Source: a bacterium (GTDB taxonomy: Bacteria > Electryoneota > RPQS01). Taken from it: a stretch of DNA of 64,000 nucleotides. The notes beneath the pieces were generated by a model. That model was not told where the DNA came from, did no database searches, and saw only the letters and a list, made by a program, of their open reading frames with translations. Numbering within the stretch: position 1 is the stretch's first letter; each line of letters starts with the position of its first letter. Shown here piece after piece: positions 18,401 through 27,795 of this stretch. The stretch spans positions 101,061 to 165,060 of the forward strand of contig JADJCU010000008.1 in the NCBI GenBank assembly GCA_016703065.1, written 5' to 3'. The translations under genes were made by a program, and so were the position numbers.

Positions 18401-18926
18401 TGGCTCCGTGAGCCGGTACCGCAAGGTCGGGATAGGACCCTCCGGGATAACCGCTCGCGGCAAAGGTCGCAGGAAGTCCTGCGGCAATCGGGTGCGTCGG
18501 CTGCACGACCTGGTTAGTGTAGACGGTCTGTTTGTTCTGCCTCCAGTCGGCATGGATCGCGTGTTTTTCGAATTCGGGATAGGCGCCACCATAGCTCGCG
18601 AGATTGGACCCTTCCATAATCAAGCGTCCACCCAGTTTAGCGAATTCGGTCAGAACTGAGTCGTAGCTGCCAGTCGCACGACGCTCGGATCCGTGAAAGA
18701 AAACAGCGTCCCACGTCCACAGCGTATCAATAGACGGCCAACCCTGCGTGTTGGTATGCCAGACGGTGACGTTATGCCCGGCCGCGCTGATCGGGGGCTG
18801 GATATCGCTCACGTAGGGTCCGTAACCTTTGTGGTGATGCGACGCCAGCAGCAGAATATCGGCCCCGTTGGCTTAGGCAGTGCAAATCAGGAGAATTCCG
18901 ACCAGAATCGCAGGTAATCGGTGCAT
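15412..18926 (-). CDS. Secreted heparinase II/III-like protein with N-terminal GATase-like domain, broken
   Basis: Large secreted protein, probably a polysaccharide lyase. The N-terminal part (18926 to about 18345) has a signal peptide MHRLPAILVGILLICTA, then a glutamine-amidotransferase-like fold (ADILLLASHHHKGYGPYV, WDAVFFHGSERRATGSYD, LGGRLIMEGSN). The main frame has a heparinase-like alpha-toroid (ALALAYDWCYPYFTKAERD, HNHNINCMSYLGAACYAL, DGSWYEAMNYWGF) and a C-terminal beta region (FLYVRPDLLVIVDDMKA, SHGQTADIDV), then an FN3-like tail. Two defects are visible: an in-frame TAA at 18873-18875 just after the signal peptide, and a missing C in the C4 run at 18345-18348. No T9SS tail is present. 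It could be a decaying gene, but the frameshift matches the window-wide error pattern. Confidence 0.75.
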
Positions 18927-19271
18927 GATCATCCGGGGTTTACTTGGGACAGCAATCTCTTCCATAAAGTTCTGAATGGCGCAAGAACCAAACCAATGGA
19001 GTCATTGGGCCAGTCTCCGACATTACCCTACAATTTAACCTCACCGTTGCCGCACTGCAACCTTTCTGATACGTTATTATCAGTCATATCAGTTGGCATA
19101 AGAGCAATAAAAACAGCAAAGCAAGCGGTATTTTGCCGCCTGCTTCGGTGTTGAAAACGTGTCGAGGAGGATTGTGCCATCCCTGCCCAACCCGTGGGTC
19201 TGGCGCAAGGTCAGCTGGCCGGCCTACGCGGCCGCATCACAACCCTGCCGCCGCAACCACGTAATGTGAGT
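18927..19271. other. Non-coding gap between heparinase-like and S9 peptidase genes
   Basis: A 345-bp stretch. Its only clear element is the terminator hairpin at 19120-19144 for the peptidase transcript. The rest, including about 190 bases upstream of the heparinase-like gene, shows no convincing gene or promoter; the short open frame on the plus strand lacks coding character. Confidence 0.5.
19120..19144 (-). terminator. Intrinsic terminator downstream of the S9 peptidase gene
   Basis: AGCAAGCGG (19120-19128) pairs with CCGCCTGCT (19136-19144) with one G-U pair. On the minus strand the stem is followed by TTGCTGTTTTTATT. It lies about 130 bases after the peptidase stop. Confidence 0.55.
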
Positions 19272-21338
19272 CTATTGTTCGGGTTTTTCGGGCAAAGTTA
19301 CGGTCTCGCCGATGACATATTTCTTTAACCACGCGATATCCCATTCGAGCTTGGCGAGGCGGAACGATCGCTTGGTCAGGCCGTGCCCTTGATTAGGATA
19401 GACGACGAGTTCCGTGGGGACGTGGAGGTATTCTTTTAAGGCACGATGCAGCATACGGGCGTGTGCGGCCGGGACGCGTTCATCGCCTTCCCCGACATGA
19501 ATCAAAGTGGGGGTAGTGATCTTGTTGAGATTCCACGACGGCGACGCCTCAAGCCACTCCGCTTTGGTTTCCCACGGTTGACCTTCCATGAAGTTCACGA
19601 CGTGGCCGGGTGTATCTTCGACTCCCCATTGCGTCATCATGTCGAGCACTCCTGCTCCGGTGGACGCAGCCCTGAAGCGGGTCGTGTGTGTGATCACGGC
19701 ATTGGTCAGAAAGCCACCATTGCTCCAGCCGCCGACGGCAAGTTTTGACGAATCGGCAATTCCGGCAGCAACAAGCGCATCGACACCCGAGAGGATGTCG
19801 TTTACTTCGACGTCGTTTTCGTGGCCAATCAGGTCCGTCATAAACTTGTCGCCGAAGCCTGTGGAGCCTCGGTAGTTGGGACAGAAGCATGCCCAACCCA
19901 TTGAGGGCCACAACACACGGCCATAGATCCAGAATTCAAAGCGGAACATCTCCATGGAAGTCGGTCCGCCATGCAGGCTGACGTAGACCGGCAGCGGTCC
20001 AGAGCCCTTGACGTAATCGGGCGGCAACTCGAGGATGCCTTCAACAGGCGTCCCGTCAGGTGCGGTCCAAGTGAAGATCTCGGTCTGCGGGAGCTTCCAT
20101 TCGGCCATCTGCGGGTTGATATTCGTGACGGCTCTTAGTCCCGCTCCTTCACTCGAACCGACGTAGAGTTCACCGGGCGAACTCGGCGTGTCCCATTCGA
20201 CGGCGAGGGTTTTTCCATCCGCGCTAAACGTGTAGCTATCCACCACGACGTCGCCGGGCGTGAGCACTTTGTAGCCGCCGTGTCCGCTGCGGGCAATGTT
20301 GGCGATGCGAATTAGGCGCTGGCGGCCGTGATCCTCGGCGACATAACAGAGACCTCCACCCTGCCACGTAAGTTTTGTCTCATCGGCCGGCGTCCACTCA
20401 TGCGGGCGAGTGAGTTTTGTAATCAGCGTGTCCTTGCCGAAGTGCGCGACGTAAATCTCGGAGGGATAGCCGTCCCATGTGCAGCGAAAGGCGAGCTGAT
20501 TTCCGTCGGCGCTCCATGCGGGAGCCTCGAGCCAACCGTAGGGCGATTCCACGCCTTTGCGCCAAAGGGCGTCGTCAAGGGCCACAACGGCGCCGGATTC
20601 ACGATCCAGAAGGCGAATATCGGACATACCTTCGTCATGGATTTGCAGGTCGGTGGGGGCGGTCTTGAGGGCGAGGGTGCGTTCGTCGGGGCTGACGGCA
20701 AAGACCTCGCAGTGGCGGGGTTCACTGTAGATCATTTCACTGCGCCACGATGTCAAATCGAGTCGATGGAGTTCGCTCTTACTGAATTTTCCGTGACCGT
20801 ACTCGACGCCATCGTGTTCCTTGCGCAGATAGGTCCAGTCGTCCTGTTCGTATTCATCGGCGGAAACCGTGTAGTAGAGGGCGCGGCCATTGGCGCTTAG
20901 TTCGTAGGAACTGACGCCATCCTTGACACGCGTGACGGGCGTTGGCTCGCCGCCCGAAGGAGCGATCCGCCAGACTTGGGTATCACCGTTGTAGGGGATT
21001 TCGGCCTCTTTCCCGCGCTCGTAGTCGGCGGTGAAATAGAGGTACTTACCGTCGGCGCTCCATTGGGGATCGGCCTCGGTGGCCCGGTCAAAGGTCAGAC
21101 GCTCAGCGCGTTTGCTGGCAATCTCGACCACCCAGAGGTCGTGGTTGCGGGTCTCCTCATCCTTCTCCCAGCGCATTTCGGTGTAGGCCACGAACTTGCC
21201 ATCAGGTGAAATGGCCGACGATGCGATGTAGGCCTGGGTGAAGTAGTCATCGAGGGTGATGGCCCGCTGCTCTGTCGCGACCACTGTGCCCGATGCCAAT
21301 AATAGTCCAGCGAGACCCCAAACCAGCCAGCGACTCAT
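19272..21338 (-). CDS. Secreted S9-family prolyl oligopeptidase-like peptidase
   Basis: Serine peptidase of 688 residues with a signal peptide (MSRWLVWGLAGLLLASGTVVA), an N-terminal beta-propeller of WD40-like PD40 repeats (AISPDGKFVAYTEM, QWSADGKYLYFTAD, SPDERTLALKT, AWSADGNQLAFRC, FSADGKTLAVEWD) and a C-terminal alpha/beta hydrolase. Catalytic elements are visible: HGGPTSMEMF (oxyanion region), GGWSNGGFLTNAV with the nucleophile Ser, GEGDERVPAAHARM with the Asp, and NQGHGL with the His. ATG 21338 is chosen because AGGAG lies 7-8 bases upstream and it starts the signal peptide. It is likely periplasmic and digests peptides or cleaves dipeptides; exact specificity is unknown. Confidence 0.92.
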   Translation of the reverse strand: MSRWLVWGLAGLLLASGTVVATEQRAITLDDYFTQAYIASSAISPDGKFVAYTEMRWEKDEETRNHDLWVVEIASKRAERLTFDRATEADPQWSADGKYLYFTADYERGKEAEIPYNGDTQVWRIAPSGGEPTPVTRVKDGVSSYELSANGRALYYTVSADEYEQDDWTYLRKEHDGVEYGHGKFSKSELHRLDLTSWRSEMIYSEPRHCEVFAVSPDERTLALKTAPTDLQIHDEGMSDIRLLDRESGAVVALDDALWRKGVESPYGWLEAPAWSADGNQLAFRCTWDGYPSEIYVAHFGKDTLITKLTRPHEWTPADETKLTWQGGGLCYVAEDHGRQRLIRIANIARSGHGGYKVLTPGDVVVDSYTFSADGKTLAVEWDTPSSPGELYVGSSEGAGLRAVTNINPQMAEWKLPQTEIFTWTAPDGTPVEGILELPPDYVKGSGPLPVYVSLHGGPTSMEMFRFEFWIYGRVLWPSMGWACFCPNYRGSTGFGDKFMTDLIGHENDVEVNDILSGVDALVAAGIADSSKLAVGGWSNGGFLTNAVITHTTRFRAASTGAGVLDMMTQWGVEDTPGHVVNFMEGQPWETKAEWLEASPSWNLNKITTPTLIHVGEGDERVPAAHARMLHRALKEYLHVPTELVVYPNQGHGLTKRSFRLAKLEWDIAWLKKYVIGETVTLPEKPEQ

Positions 21339-21467
21339 GTCTAACTCCTGTTTCCGTTCAAATTGTTCTAACACCTAATACAAGGTACCGAATCGCGGCG
21401 AAATCTGCCAGCCTCCCCTCTTCTCTGGTGGTGTCCGGCACGGATTTCATATTTTCGTCGGATTTAC

Positions 21468-21496
21468 TTCCACCTTCGACCCAAAAGCACTATATT
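21468..21496 (+). promoter_or_regulatory. Weak candidate promoter for the FG-GAP protein gene
   Basis: TTCCAC (21468-21473), 17-base spacer, TATATT (21491-21496), about 42 bp before the ATG. The -35 is poor, but the -10 equals that of the better promoters in this window. Confidence 0.3.
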
Positions 21497-21538
21497 TCGG
21501 GGGAAAATTCTAAATTCTTATGATCAGGGTGACACACG

Positions 21539-24500
21539 ATGAAACTAATGCGACTTTTCTTGTTGATTCTGTTGACCGGGTCCGTTTGGGCGACTCCGGT
21601 GAAGTTCTGGTGGACGGGCGACCGGAGCCAGGACGGCCAGCAGACGATGTATAATCCGAGCGCTGAAGATGGCGACACGGGGATTCCGGTGTACTCGGCG
21701 GATATTGATGGCGACGGTAGAATGGACGCTATTCTGTCCGCGATCACAGGCGATGGCCGACTCAACAATCGCAGTTCGTGCGGCGAGCTTCATGTGCTAT
21801 TCGGCACGGACTCGATTCGCGGCGAGGTGGATTTTCAATACTACGACGGCGTGTACGAGAATTTGTTCACGATTTGGGGCAGGGCCGCAAAGGACTACCT
21901 TGGCTCGAAGCACTGCGCAGCGGACCTTGACGAAGACGGCATCAATGACCTCGTGCTGGGCGCGGCGTGGAGCGATACTCCGGGGCGCGTGGACGGCGGC
22001 GAGGTCTGTTTGAGCTGGGGCGGACCGCACCTCCGAAACCGCTTCGCTGATGTGGCCTCGGTGACCGACATGCAGAGTCTGCAGACGACGTTTATCATAG
22101 GAGCTTCCGCAGACGATAAGTTAGGGATTTGGGTGGCAACAGGCGACGCCGACGGCGATTCGCATCAGGACATCTTGATCGGCGCACCGCGAGCGAATGG
22201 CTATGCGAACGATACCGCACATGATCAGACGGGAGAGTGCTACCTGCTGTTCGGGCCATTTTCGCGGTCGGACACGATTGACCTGGCTAATCCGGGCGCG
22301 CAGCGCATGTCGGTGATATTCGGAGTCGATCCGAACGATCAGATGGGCAACACGTGTGAAATGGGGTATCTGAACGGCGATGTCTATTGCGACTTGGTGC
22401 TTGGGGCGGGCGCGCAGGTCGTCGCGAGATTGGGTGATCCCGACGTGGACTATCCGTTTGAAACGGGCGGCGCAGGTGATGGACCGGACAACACTCGCAT
22501 GGCGGCGGGCGAAGCGTATGTTTTGTTCGGCCAGGCCGTCTGGCCCGACACAATCAATCTCGCGGCGGGCATGCCCGCGAACTCATCGGTATTCTACGGC
22601 GCGCACGGAATTGAGACCGTAGGTGAAGTTGGCGGCGATTGCCTCGGCGAAGAGCTGACGATTGCGGACATTAACGGTGACGGTCTTCAGGATTTGATGA
22701 TCGGAGCATTTCGCACAGATGGTCGATACAACGATATCTTCTGGGCGGGTGGCAACTACTTGATGTACGGCCAATACGACTGGCCTGCCGTGGTCGACTT
22801 TCTCTACGACACACCGGACTCATGCACGAAGATGTACGGCGGAGGAATTGATTGGTTGTTAGGGGATTCGACGCCGCTGGGAGACGTGAACGGAGACGGA
22901 TTTTTTGACATCATGTGCGGCTGTGTGCATGATGCGGGGCCGTATGGCATATACAAAGCGGGCACGGTGCGCATCATCCTCGGACGCGCAGAGCTGCTTC
23001 CGCCGATCATTGACTTTGCGGATCCCGCCGACACGATGTTGGCGCACTTGATTCAGGGGTCTGATGTTTCAGACCTTTTGGCCTATTGGGCAACGACGGG
23101 AGACTTCAACGGGGACGGCTATTGGGATGTGATTCCGAACGTGATGCACGGCGACGGTCCACTGAACGACCGCAACAACGCCGGCGACTTTTACATCATC
23201 AGCGGCGAATGGCTGACGAATCATCCCGGTCAGCCGCGCTTTCTTGTGGCAAGTCCCGATACGGCGCGGGTGGTCTTGAACTGGCATGACAATCAAGAGA
23301 CTGGAATCGACTGGCACATCATTTATCGGCGCGACTATCCGGCGGGCGCATTCGATTCGGTAGGAATCGCGCCCTGGCCGGAGTTGACCTTTATCGATTC
23401 GAATGTGGTTTCGGGGCAGACTTACGAATACGAACTCGTTGCCAAAAATCCCGCAGGGTTACGCTCGAATCCGTCGTACCCTGAGATTGCCCGGGTGGGC
23501 ACGCCGGTTAATGCGAACGGACTGCCGTTGATTGTGAATGGCTGCCACTGGTCGACGTATGGTCAGGAGTTGATTGATCTCTACGAGGACGAAGTGCTTC
23601 TGGGGCCGGCCGAGCCGTTTGAGTTTTGGGATCTCTACTCGACGGCAAGTTATCCAAACAACGTCACGCCAATCGGATTTGGTATTGACAGCCTTGATGA
23701 AGAGATTTTTGAGCATCCGATCGTGTTGTGGATGCACAATGCGTTTGATCCGGCGAATCCGGGCAATCACGACGGGCACAAGCTGCTGGCATTTGGTCCG
23801 ACGTTAGTACAGTATTTGCAATCGGGCGGTAAATTGGTGATCATGGGCAAGGAGCTTGGCGATTGGACAAGCGATCAGCTCGATGCGGGATATCTGCATA
23901 CCGTCCATTGGGGATTTCAGGTGCAGGTGACGAATACGGCAGAACTCACTCCGCTGTATGGCGGGTTAGGGAACATCGGGAAGCGAGCCTCGGGAGCGAA
24001 CATGCAAAATCTCGAACCGTTCTCGATAGACGACTCGGGATGCCCGCTATTGCTCTACACGTACAACAACTCCGACTATCAGTGGATGGGCGCGCTCTCG
24101 CGGCCTGCGCTGGGTGATTGGTACAACACGTGCTGTTTGAGCCTGCGGCCCTATCGCGCCGACGCCACGGAGCTGCGCAGTTTCATGGCCTTCGCGCTGG
24201 ATAATTTTCTCGACCACTATCCGAAAGTCGAGACTGTCGCAGCGGTGCCGGACAATCCGGGGACGATTGCGGTCAGTTGGTCGGCGTCCTATGCGGACAA
24301 TGTGGCCACGTACACGCTGCTTCGGCAACCCGTTGGCGGCGGGACGCCGGACACGGTGGCAGTGCTGCTGGACGGGATGTACGAGTATGTTGACACGGTG
24401 CCGAATGCACTGCTTAGTTACAACTACTGGGTGGTGAGTCAGCATGCTGATGGTCGTGAATCGCTGCCATCTGATTCCGCGGTCGGATTCTCGCCGCCGG

Positions 24501-25423
24501 TAGTCACACCGGGGACCATGCTGATCGTGAACGGACTTGATTGGAGCGTCTACGGGACGCAGGCCTACAACCTTTATGACCAGCACGTGCTGCAAGGGGC
24601 GCGGCCATTTCTGTTCTGGGATTTGTTTACGACTGCGAATTACCCGGCGGGGTATACTCCGATTGGAACGGGCGTAAATGGTTTGATTGAGAACATGTGG
24701 ATAGCGGGGACTGTGATTTGGGTGTTCAACGGATTTAACGGCGACGCTGCGGTATTTCAGGCCGTTCAACCGGCGCTGGAAACGTATTTGGAGTCGGGCG
24801 GGAAGCTGGTGCTGATGGGCAAGGAGTTGAACACATACCTGACACCGAGCATGCGTGCGCGGTTGGGTGTCGAGAGTTTCGGCGCGTCGCCGGATTGGCT
24901 CGATACGGATTCGCTGTGGGCCGAGCATCCGTCGCAAGCAACGATTGGAAAACAGACCGGGCAATCGATGTCGCTTGTGCCGTCGTTCACGCCGCGAACC
25001 GCGCCGGAGGTTTTTCCGCTCTACAGAATGGCTGCCAACGCGGATGCCTACTATGGAGTACTGGCGGCAGAAACGGACGGCGAGCCATTCAATTCGGCGT
25101 TTCTGTCGATGCGTCCCTACCGCGCGAACTTCACGACTCTTGCGGCGGCGATGGACACTTTGCTGAGCGATTTCCTTGGACAATCGCTGGCGCCAGCCAT
25201 CACGGACTTGACCGTTGCGTTTGACATCGCCTCGCAAGACAACATATTGCGTTGGAGCGCCGTACCCGGAGCGACAGGCTACCGCATCGTGCGGAGAATT
25301 GGTCAGAATATTCCGCCGCACGCCGGGACGGTCTATGACTACACCTCGACCACGCAATATGCGGACATGTCCACGCTGCCGGCCAACAATCTTGTTACGT
25401 ACACGGTATATCCGATTTGGTGA
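21539..25423 (+). CDS. Large secreted FG-GAP repeat protein with two copies of an unnamed domain
   Basis: A 1294-residue exported protein (signal MKLMRLFLLILLTGSVWATP). Residues about 45-560 hold integrin-like FG-GAP repeats with Ca-binding loops: DIDGDGRMDAI, DLDEDGINDLV, DADGDSHQDIL, DINGDGLQDLM, DVNGDGFFDIM, DFNGDGYWDVI. FN3-like modules follow, then two homologous blocks of about 230 residues beginning LIVNGCHWSTYGQE and LIVNGLDWSVYGTQ. Both contain FWDL.(S/T)TA.YP, an LxSGGKLV.MGKEL core reminiscent of a class I glutamine-amidotransferase-like fold, and end SLRPYRA / SMRPYRA. An FN3-like tail ends the protein. There is no T9SS domain, unusual beside T9SS clients. Role unknown; adhesion or surface binding is a guess from FG-GAP. 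Confidence 0.88.
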   Translation: MKLMRLFLLILLTGSVWATPVKFWWTGDRSQDGQQTMYNPSAEDGDTGIPVYSADIDGDGRMDAILSAITGDGRLNNRSSCGELHVLFGTDSIRGEVDFQYYDGVYENLFTIWGRAAKDYLGSKHCAADLDEDGINDLVLGAAWSDTPGRVDGGEVCLSWGGPHLRNRFADVASVTDMQSLQTTFIIGASADDKLGIWVATGDADGDSHQDILIGAPRANGYANDTAHDQTGECYLLFGPFSRSDTIDLANPGAQRMSVIFGVDPNDQMGNTCEMGYLNGDVYCDLVLGAGAQVVARLGDPDVDYPFETGGAGDGPDNTRMAAGEAYVLFGQAVWPDTINLAAGMPANSSVFYGAHGIETVGEVGGDCLGEELTIADINGDGLQDLMIGAFRTDGRYNDIFWAGGNYLMYGQYDWPAVVDFLYDTPDSCTKMYGGGIDWLLGDSTPLGDVNGDGFFDIMCGCVHDAGPYGIYKAGTVRIILGRAELLPPIIDFADPADTMLAHLIQGSDVSDLLAYWATTGDFNGDGYWDVIPNVMHGDGPLNDRNNAGDFYIISGEWLTNHPGQPRFLVASPDTARVVLNWHDNQETGIDWHIIYRRDYPAGAFDSVGIAPWPELTFIDSNVVSGQTYEYELVAKNPAGLRSNPSYPEIARVGTPVNANGLPLIVNGCHWSTYGQELIDLYEDEVLLGPAEPFEFWDLYSTASYPNNVTPIGFGIDSLDEEIFEHPIVLWMHNAFDPANPGNHDGHKLLAFGPTLVQYLQSGGKLVIMGKELGDWTSDQLDAGYLHTVHWGFQVQVTNTAELTPLYGGLGNIGKRASGANMQNLEPFSIDDSGCPLLLYTYNNSDYQWMGALSRPALGDWYNTCCLSLRPYRADATELRSFMAFALDNFLDHYPKVETVAAVPDNPGTIAVSWSASYADNVATYTLLRQPVGGGTPDTVAVLLDGMYEYVDTVPNALLSYNYWVVSQHADGRESLPSDSAVGFSPPVVTPGTMLIVNGLDWSVYGTQAYNLYDQHVLQGARPFLFWDLFTTANYPAGYTPIGTGVNGLIENMWIAGTVIWVFNGFNGDAAVFQAVQPALETYLESGGKLVLMGKELNTYLTPSMRARLGVESFGASPDWLDTDSLWAEHPSQATIGKQTGQSMSLVPSFTPRTAPEVFPLYRMAANADAYYGVLAAETDGEPFNSAFLSMRPYRANFTTLAAAMDTLLSDFLGQSLAPAITDLTVAFDIASQDNILRWSAVPGATGYRIVRRIGQNIPPHAGTVYDYTSTTQYADMSTLPANNLVTYTVYPIW

Positions 25424-25449
25424 CACAGGGCTTAAGGTGACCGATGTGC

Positions 25450-25478
25450 AAAAGGCCCGGCGACTTGCCGGGCCTTTT
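25450..25478. terminator. Bidirectional intrinsic terminator between convergent genes
   Basis: AAAAGGCCCGGC (25450-25461), GACTT, GCCGGGCCTTTT (25467-25478): a perfect twelve-base stem with A-rich and U-rich flanks. It serves the FG-GAP gene (plus) and the C39-like gene (minus), which face each other. Confidence 0.9.
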
Positions 25479-25510
25479 GCGGTCATGATATCAGGGCATA
25501 TCCTGCGTTG

Positions 25511-27688
25511 TTATCGGAGCAGAACCATCTTACGCGCGGCGGTGTATTCGCCGGATTTGATCGTATAGAGATAGATACCGGACGCCACGTCACTGGCATC
25601 AAACGATACGGTGTGATAGCCTTCGCCGATGTAGCTATCCACCAGCACTTTCACCAACTGACCTTGCGCATTGTAGACGTTGATTCGCACATGTCCACCC
25701 GTCGGCAGCGCATAGCGAATCTCGGTGCTTGCGTTGAACGGGTTCGGGAAATTCTGCTCCAAGGCAAAGTTTGCAGGCAAGGCGTGCAGAGACGGTGTTG
25801 CCTCCGTTTCGGCGAGCCTGTCGACTGCGCCGAACGCATCAACGGAACTTAGGCGATAGATGTAGGTCACATTGTTGGCGAGCGGTTCGTCGCGGAAGGA
25901 GTAGCGGTCGCCGCTTGCATCGCTGCCACGACAGGCAATGCGGGCAATTTCGGTGATCGGACCATCGACAAGCGAGCGCGTTAGACTGAAGTGATCAACG
26001 TCAGTTTCGCTGGCCGTTACCCATTCGAGAGTGACGAAGCAATTTCCGGGCACGGCATGGAACGATTCCAGCTCGACGGCGAGCTGCATTTCAGTGCTAT
26101 CATAGTCCTCAACTTCGCCCAAAATCCAATCGATGTCATAGGTGCCGAGCCCGTTGGAATTGCCGCCGCCCCAATATCCGCCATATCCGTAGCGGCCGAC
26201 GGGTTGGCTGGTCAGGCGGAAGCGGACAATCAGATCATAAGCCGGGCCTTGGCCGAGCATGATCAATCCCGGGTCGCAAATGGTGAAGGGATTCCAGCCG
26301 GGGACAACCGGCGCATCTTGAATCATCCATTCATCACAGAAAATATCGGCGGTCGTAGCATCGTCATCAAAGTCGCCGTCGATGTTTCCATCTTTCCAAG
26401 CATTCAAATAGAGCGCCTCACCGGCATAGTGCGCACCGGTTGTGACCAGCACGCGGACTGACTCACTGTCGCCCGGCGTCCATGGCAAATTGACGAGATC
26501 GACACCGTCATCACAGCCGTCGAGGTCATAAATGCTCGGCTGGATTTCAGCATTGATGCAGTCGCCGAGCCAGGCCTTGTCAGAGAGCGGATGGGCCGGA
26601 CCGCACGACATGATATCGATCGTCGGATAGTCTTGCCCGAGGTCTCCATAGTCGAAATTGGGACAGATCACAATGATGGCCTCGAGCTCCGTATGCACGG
26701 GCTGACTTGGGGAATAGGTTCCCATGTACTGTCCGAGGTGATCTGGCGTGTTCTGTCCGATGAAGTTCTCGAAGAACTCGGGTCCGTATGAGATGCCGTA
26801 CTCGACGGGCGATATTACTCCGCCGGGAGAATTGGAGCTTGTTAGAGACCAATAGTCATGCGAGACGTTGCCGGCGTCGTTGTGAACATTGGCGGCGTGC
26901 GGCGGCGGAAAGAGATGGGGGATTAGCCAGCCGTTCCAAACGATTCCGGGGCGGCCCGTCTCTGCGCCGTCATTGTACGGATCGCTGAACGATATCGTCT
27001 GCTGTGCGTTCTGAGAATCTACTCCGGCAACAGTCATGTAGTGGCCGCCGAAGCGCATCCATTGGCCGCTCGTCAGCTCTTGCCAGAAGCCCACCAGTAC
27101 GATCACATCCTGACTGACTTCAACTTCCTGATAGATCTGCATGAAGGTAGGCATCCAAATGATGCGCACGGTGTAGTGGCCGTGGAGATCGACCTGCGGC
27201 AAAGCGAGGTAGTTCTCAATCATCTGTTTCATCTGTGGCGGCGTGATGCCGGCGTTGCTAATTCCGCCGGGAACTTGACCGCCGAGCAAGGTGATGAAGG
27301 GGATCACATTTACCGGGTCGTGGTCATCGAATCCGGTCATGAGTGTGTGGACCAGCGAGTAGTGATCGCTGATCGCGGGCGGCCCCTGGAGCGACCCGAG
27401 CGGCAGCGAGATGCACTTGATGGTTTCGAATTTGGAATCGAACCACCAGAGACAGTTGCCGACGGCAGTTGGACCGCACCAATTCCATTGACCGAAGGTA
27501 TTCATCCAACCATCCTGTTTCTGATCAAAATCGGGCATACCATCCGTGCGTGCCGGTACGGGCGGCGCGCCGGCGGCGTGCGTGGCGTAGTCGTCCCAAC
27601 CGTCTTTGGTGACCCAATGTGCCCAAGCGCTCAAGGCGAGGGACAAGGAGAGCAGGACAAACATCGAAAACACGTTTCGTCGAATCAT
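25511..27688 (-). CDS. T9SS-secreted C39-like cysteine-peptidase-fold protein with GEVED domain
   Basis: A 725-residue secreted protein. After the signal peptide (MIRRNVFSMFVLLSLSLALSAWA) a papain/C39-like domain shows the Cys box FGQWNWCGPTAVGNCLWWFD and a His/Asp box MRFGGHYMTVAGVDSQ followed by SFSDPYNDG, consistent with a catalytic Cys-His-Asp/Asn set. A GEVED-type domain follows (DIDWILGEVEDYDS), then FN3-like sequence, and a T9SS type A sorting domain at the C-terminus (LEQNFPNPFNASTEIRYALP ... GIYLYTIKSGEY). It would be exported through SprA and anchored or released at the surface. ATG 27688 is fixed by AAAGGAGGT upstream. Activity is unproven. Confidence 0.9.
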   Translation of the reverse strand: MIRRNVFSMFVLLSLSLALSAWAHWVTKDGWDDYATHAAGAPPVPARTDGMPDFDQKQDGWMNTFGQWNWCGPTAVGNCLWWFDSKFETIKCISLPLGSLQGPPAISDHYSLVHTLMTGFDDHDPVNVIPFITLLGGQVPGGISNAGITPPQMKQMIENYLALPQVDLHGHYTVRIIWMPTFMQIYQEVEVSQDVIVLVGFWQELTSGQWMRFGGHYMTVAGVDSQNAQQTISFSDPYNDGAETGRPGIVWNGWLIPHLFPPPHAANVHNDAGNVSHDYWSLTSSNSPGGVISPVEYGISYGPEFFENFIGQNTPDHLGQYMGTYSPSQPVHTELEAIIVICPNFDYGDLGQDYPTIDIMSCGPAHPLSDKAWLGDCINAEIQPSIYDLDGCDDGVDLVNLPWTPGDSESVRVLVTTGAHYAGEALYLNAWKDGNIDGDFDDDATTADIFCDEWMIQDAPVVPGWNPFTICDPGLIMLGQGPAYDLIVRFRLTSQPVGRYGYGGYWGGGNSNGLGTYDIDWILGEVEDYDSTEMQLAVELESFHAVPGNCFVTLEWVTASETDVDHFSLTRSLVDGPITEIARIACRGSDASGDRYSFRDEPLANNVTYIYRLSSVDAFGAVDRLAETEATPSLHALPANFALEQNFPNPFNASTEIRYALPTGGHVRINVYNAQGQLVKVLVDSYIGEGYHTVSFDASDVASGIYLYTIKSGEYTAARKMVLLR

Positions 27689-27698
27689 GAGACCTCCT

Positions 27699-27720
27699 TT
27701 CGACGGGTTGCCCCGTCGAA
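27699..27720 (-). promoter_or_regulatory. GNRA-type hairpin directly upstream of the Shine-Dalgarno sequence
   Basis: On the minus strand TTCGACGGG, GCAA tetraloop, CCCGTCGAA: a perfect nine-base stem whose last bases abut the AAAGGAGGT ribosome binding site of the C39-like gene. It may stabilise the 5' end or present the site to ribosomes. Confidence 0.5.
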
Positions 27721-27756
27721 TAAGTTCCCCCGCTGTCGAAGCGAACAAATTCCCCG

Positions 27757-27795
27757 AAAAAAGGACCACCAGTCTCCTCACAGGAAGACTGGTGG
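27757..27795 (-). terminator. Intrinsic terminator in the leader of the C39-like T9SS protein gene
   Basis: Minus-strand CCACCAGTCT (27795-27786), ten-base loop, AGACTGGTGG (27775-27766), then TCC and six U (27762-27757). It stands about 70 bases before the ATG with no minus-strand gene upstream to terminate, so it is best read as a leader attenuator. The sequence GTGGCGG some 80 bases upstream can pair with TTGCCAC, which overlaps the terminator's first arm, an arrangement usual in riboswitch expression platforms. Confidence 0.6.

Noticed and set aside
812..21510. Shared 14-mer TCGGGGGAAAATTC upstream of coxC (minus) and before the FG-GAP gene
   Set aside because: Several matching 14-mer pairs are expected by chance in a 64-kb window.
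24047..25486. 479-codon open frame on the minus strand within the FG-GAP protein gene
   Set aside because: Arg-rich shadow frame that ignores codon bias; the plus-strand protein has clear domains and a signal peptide.
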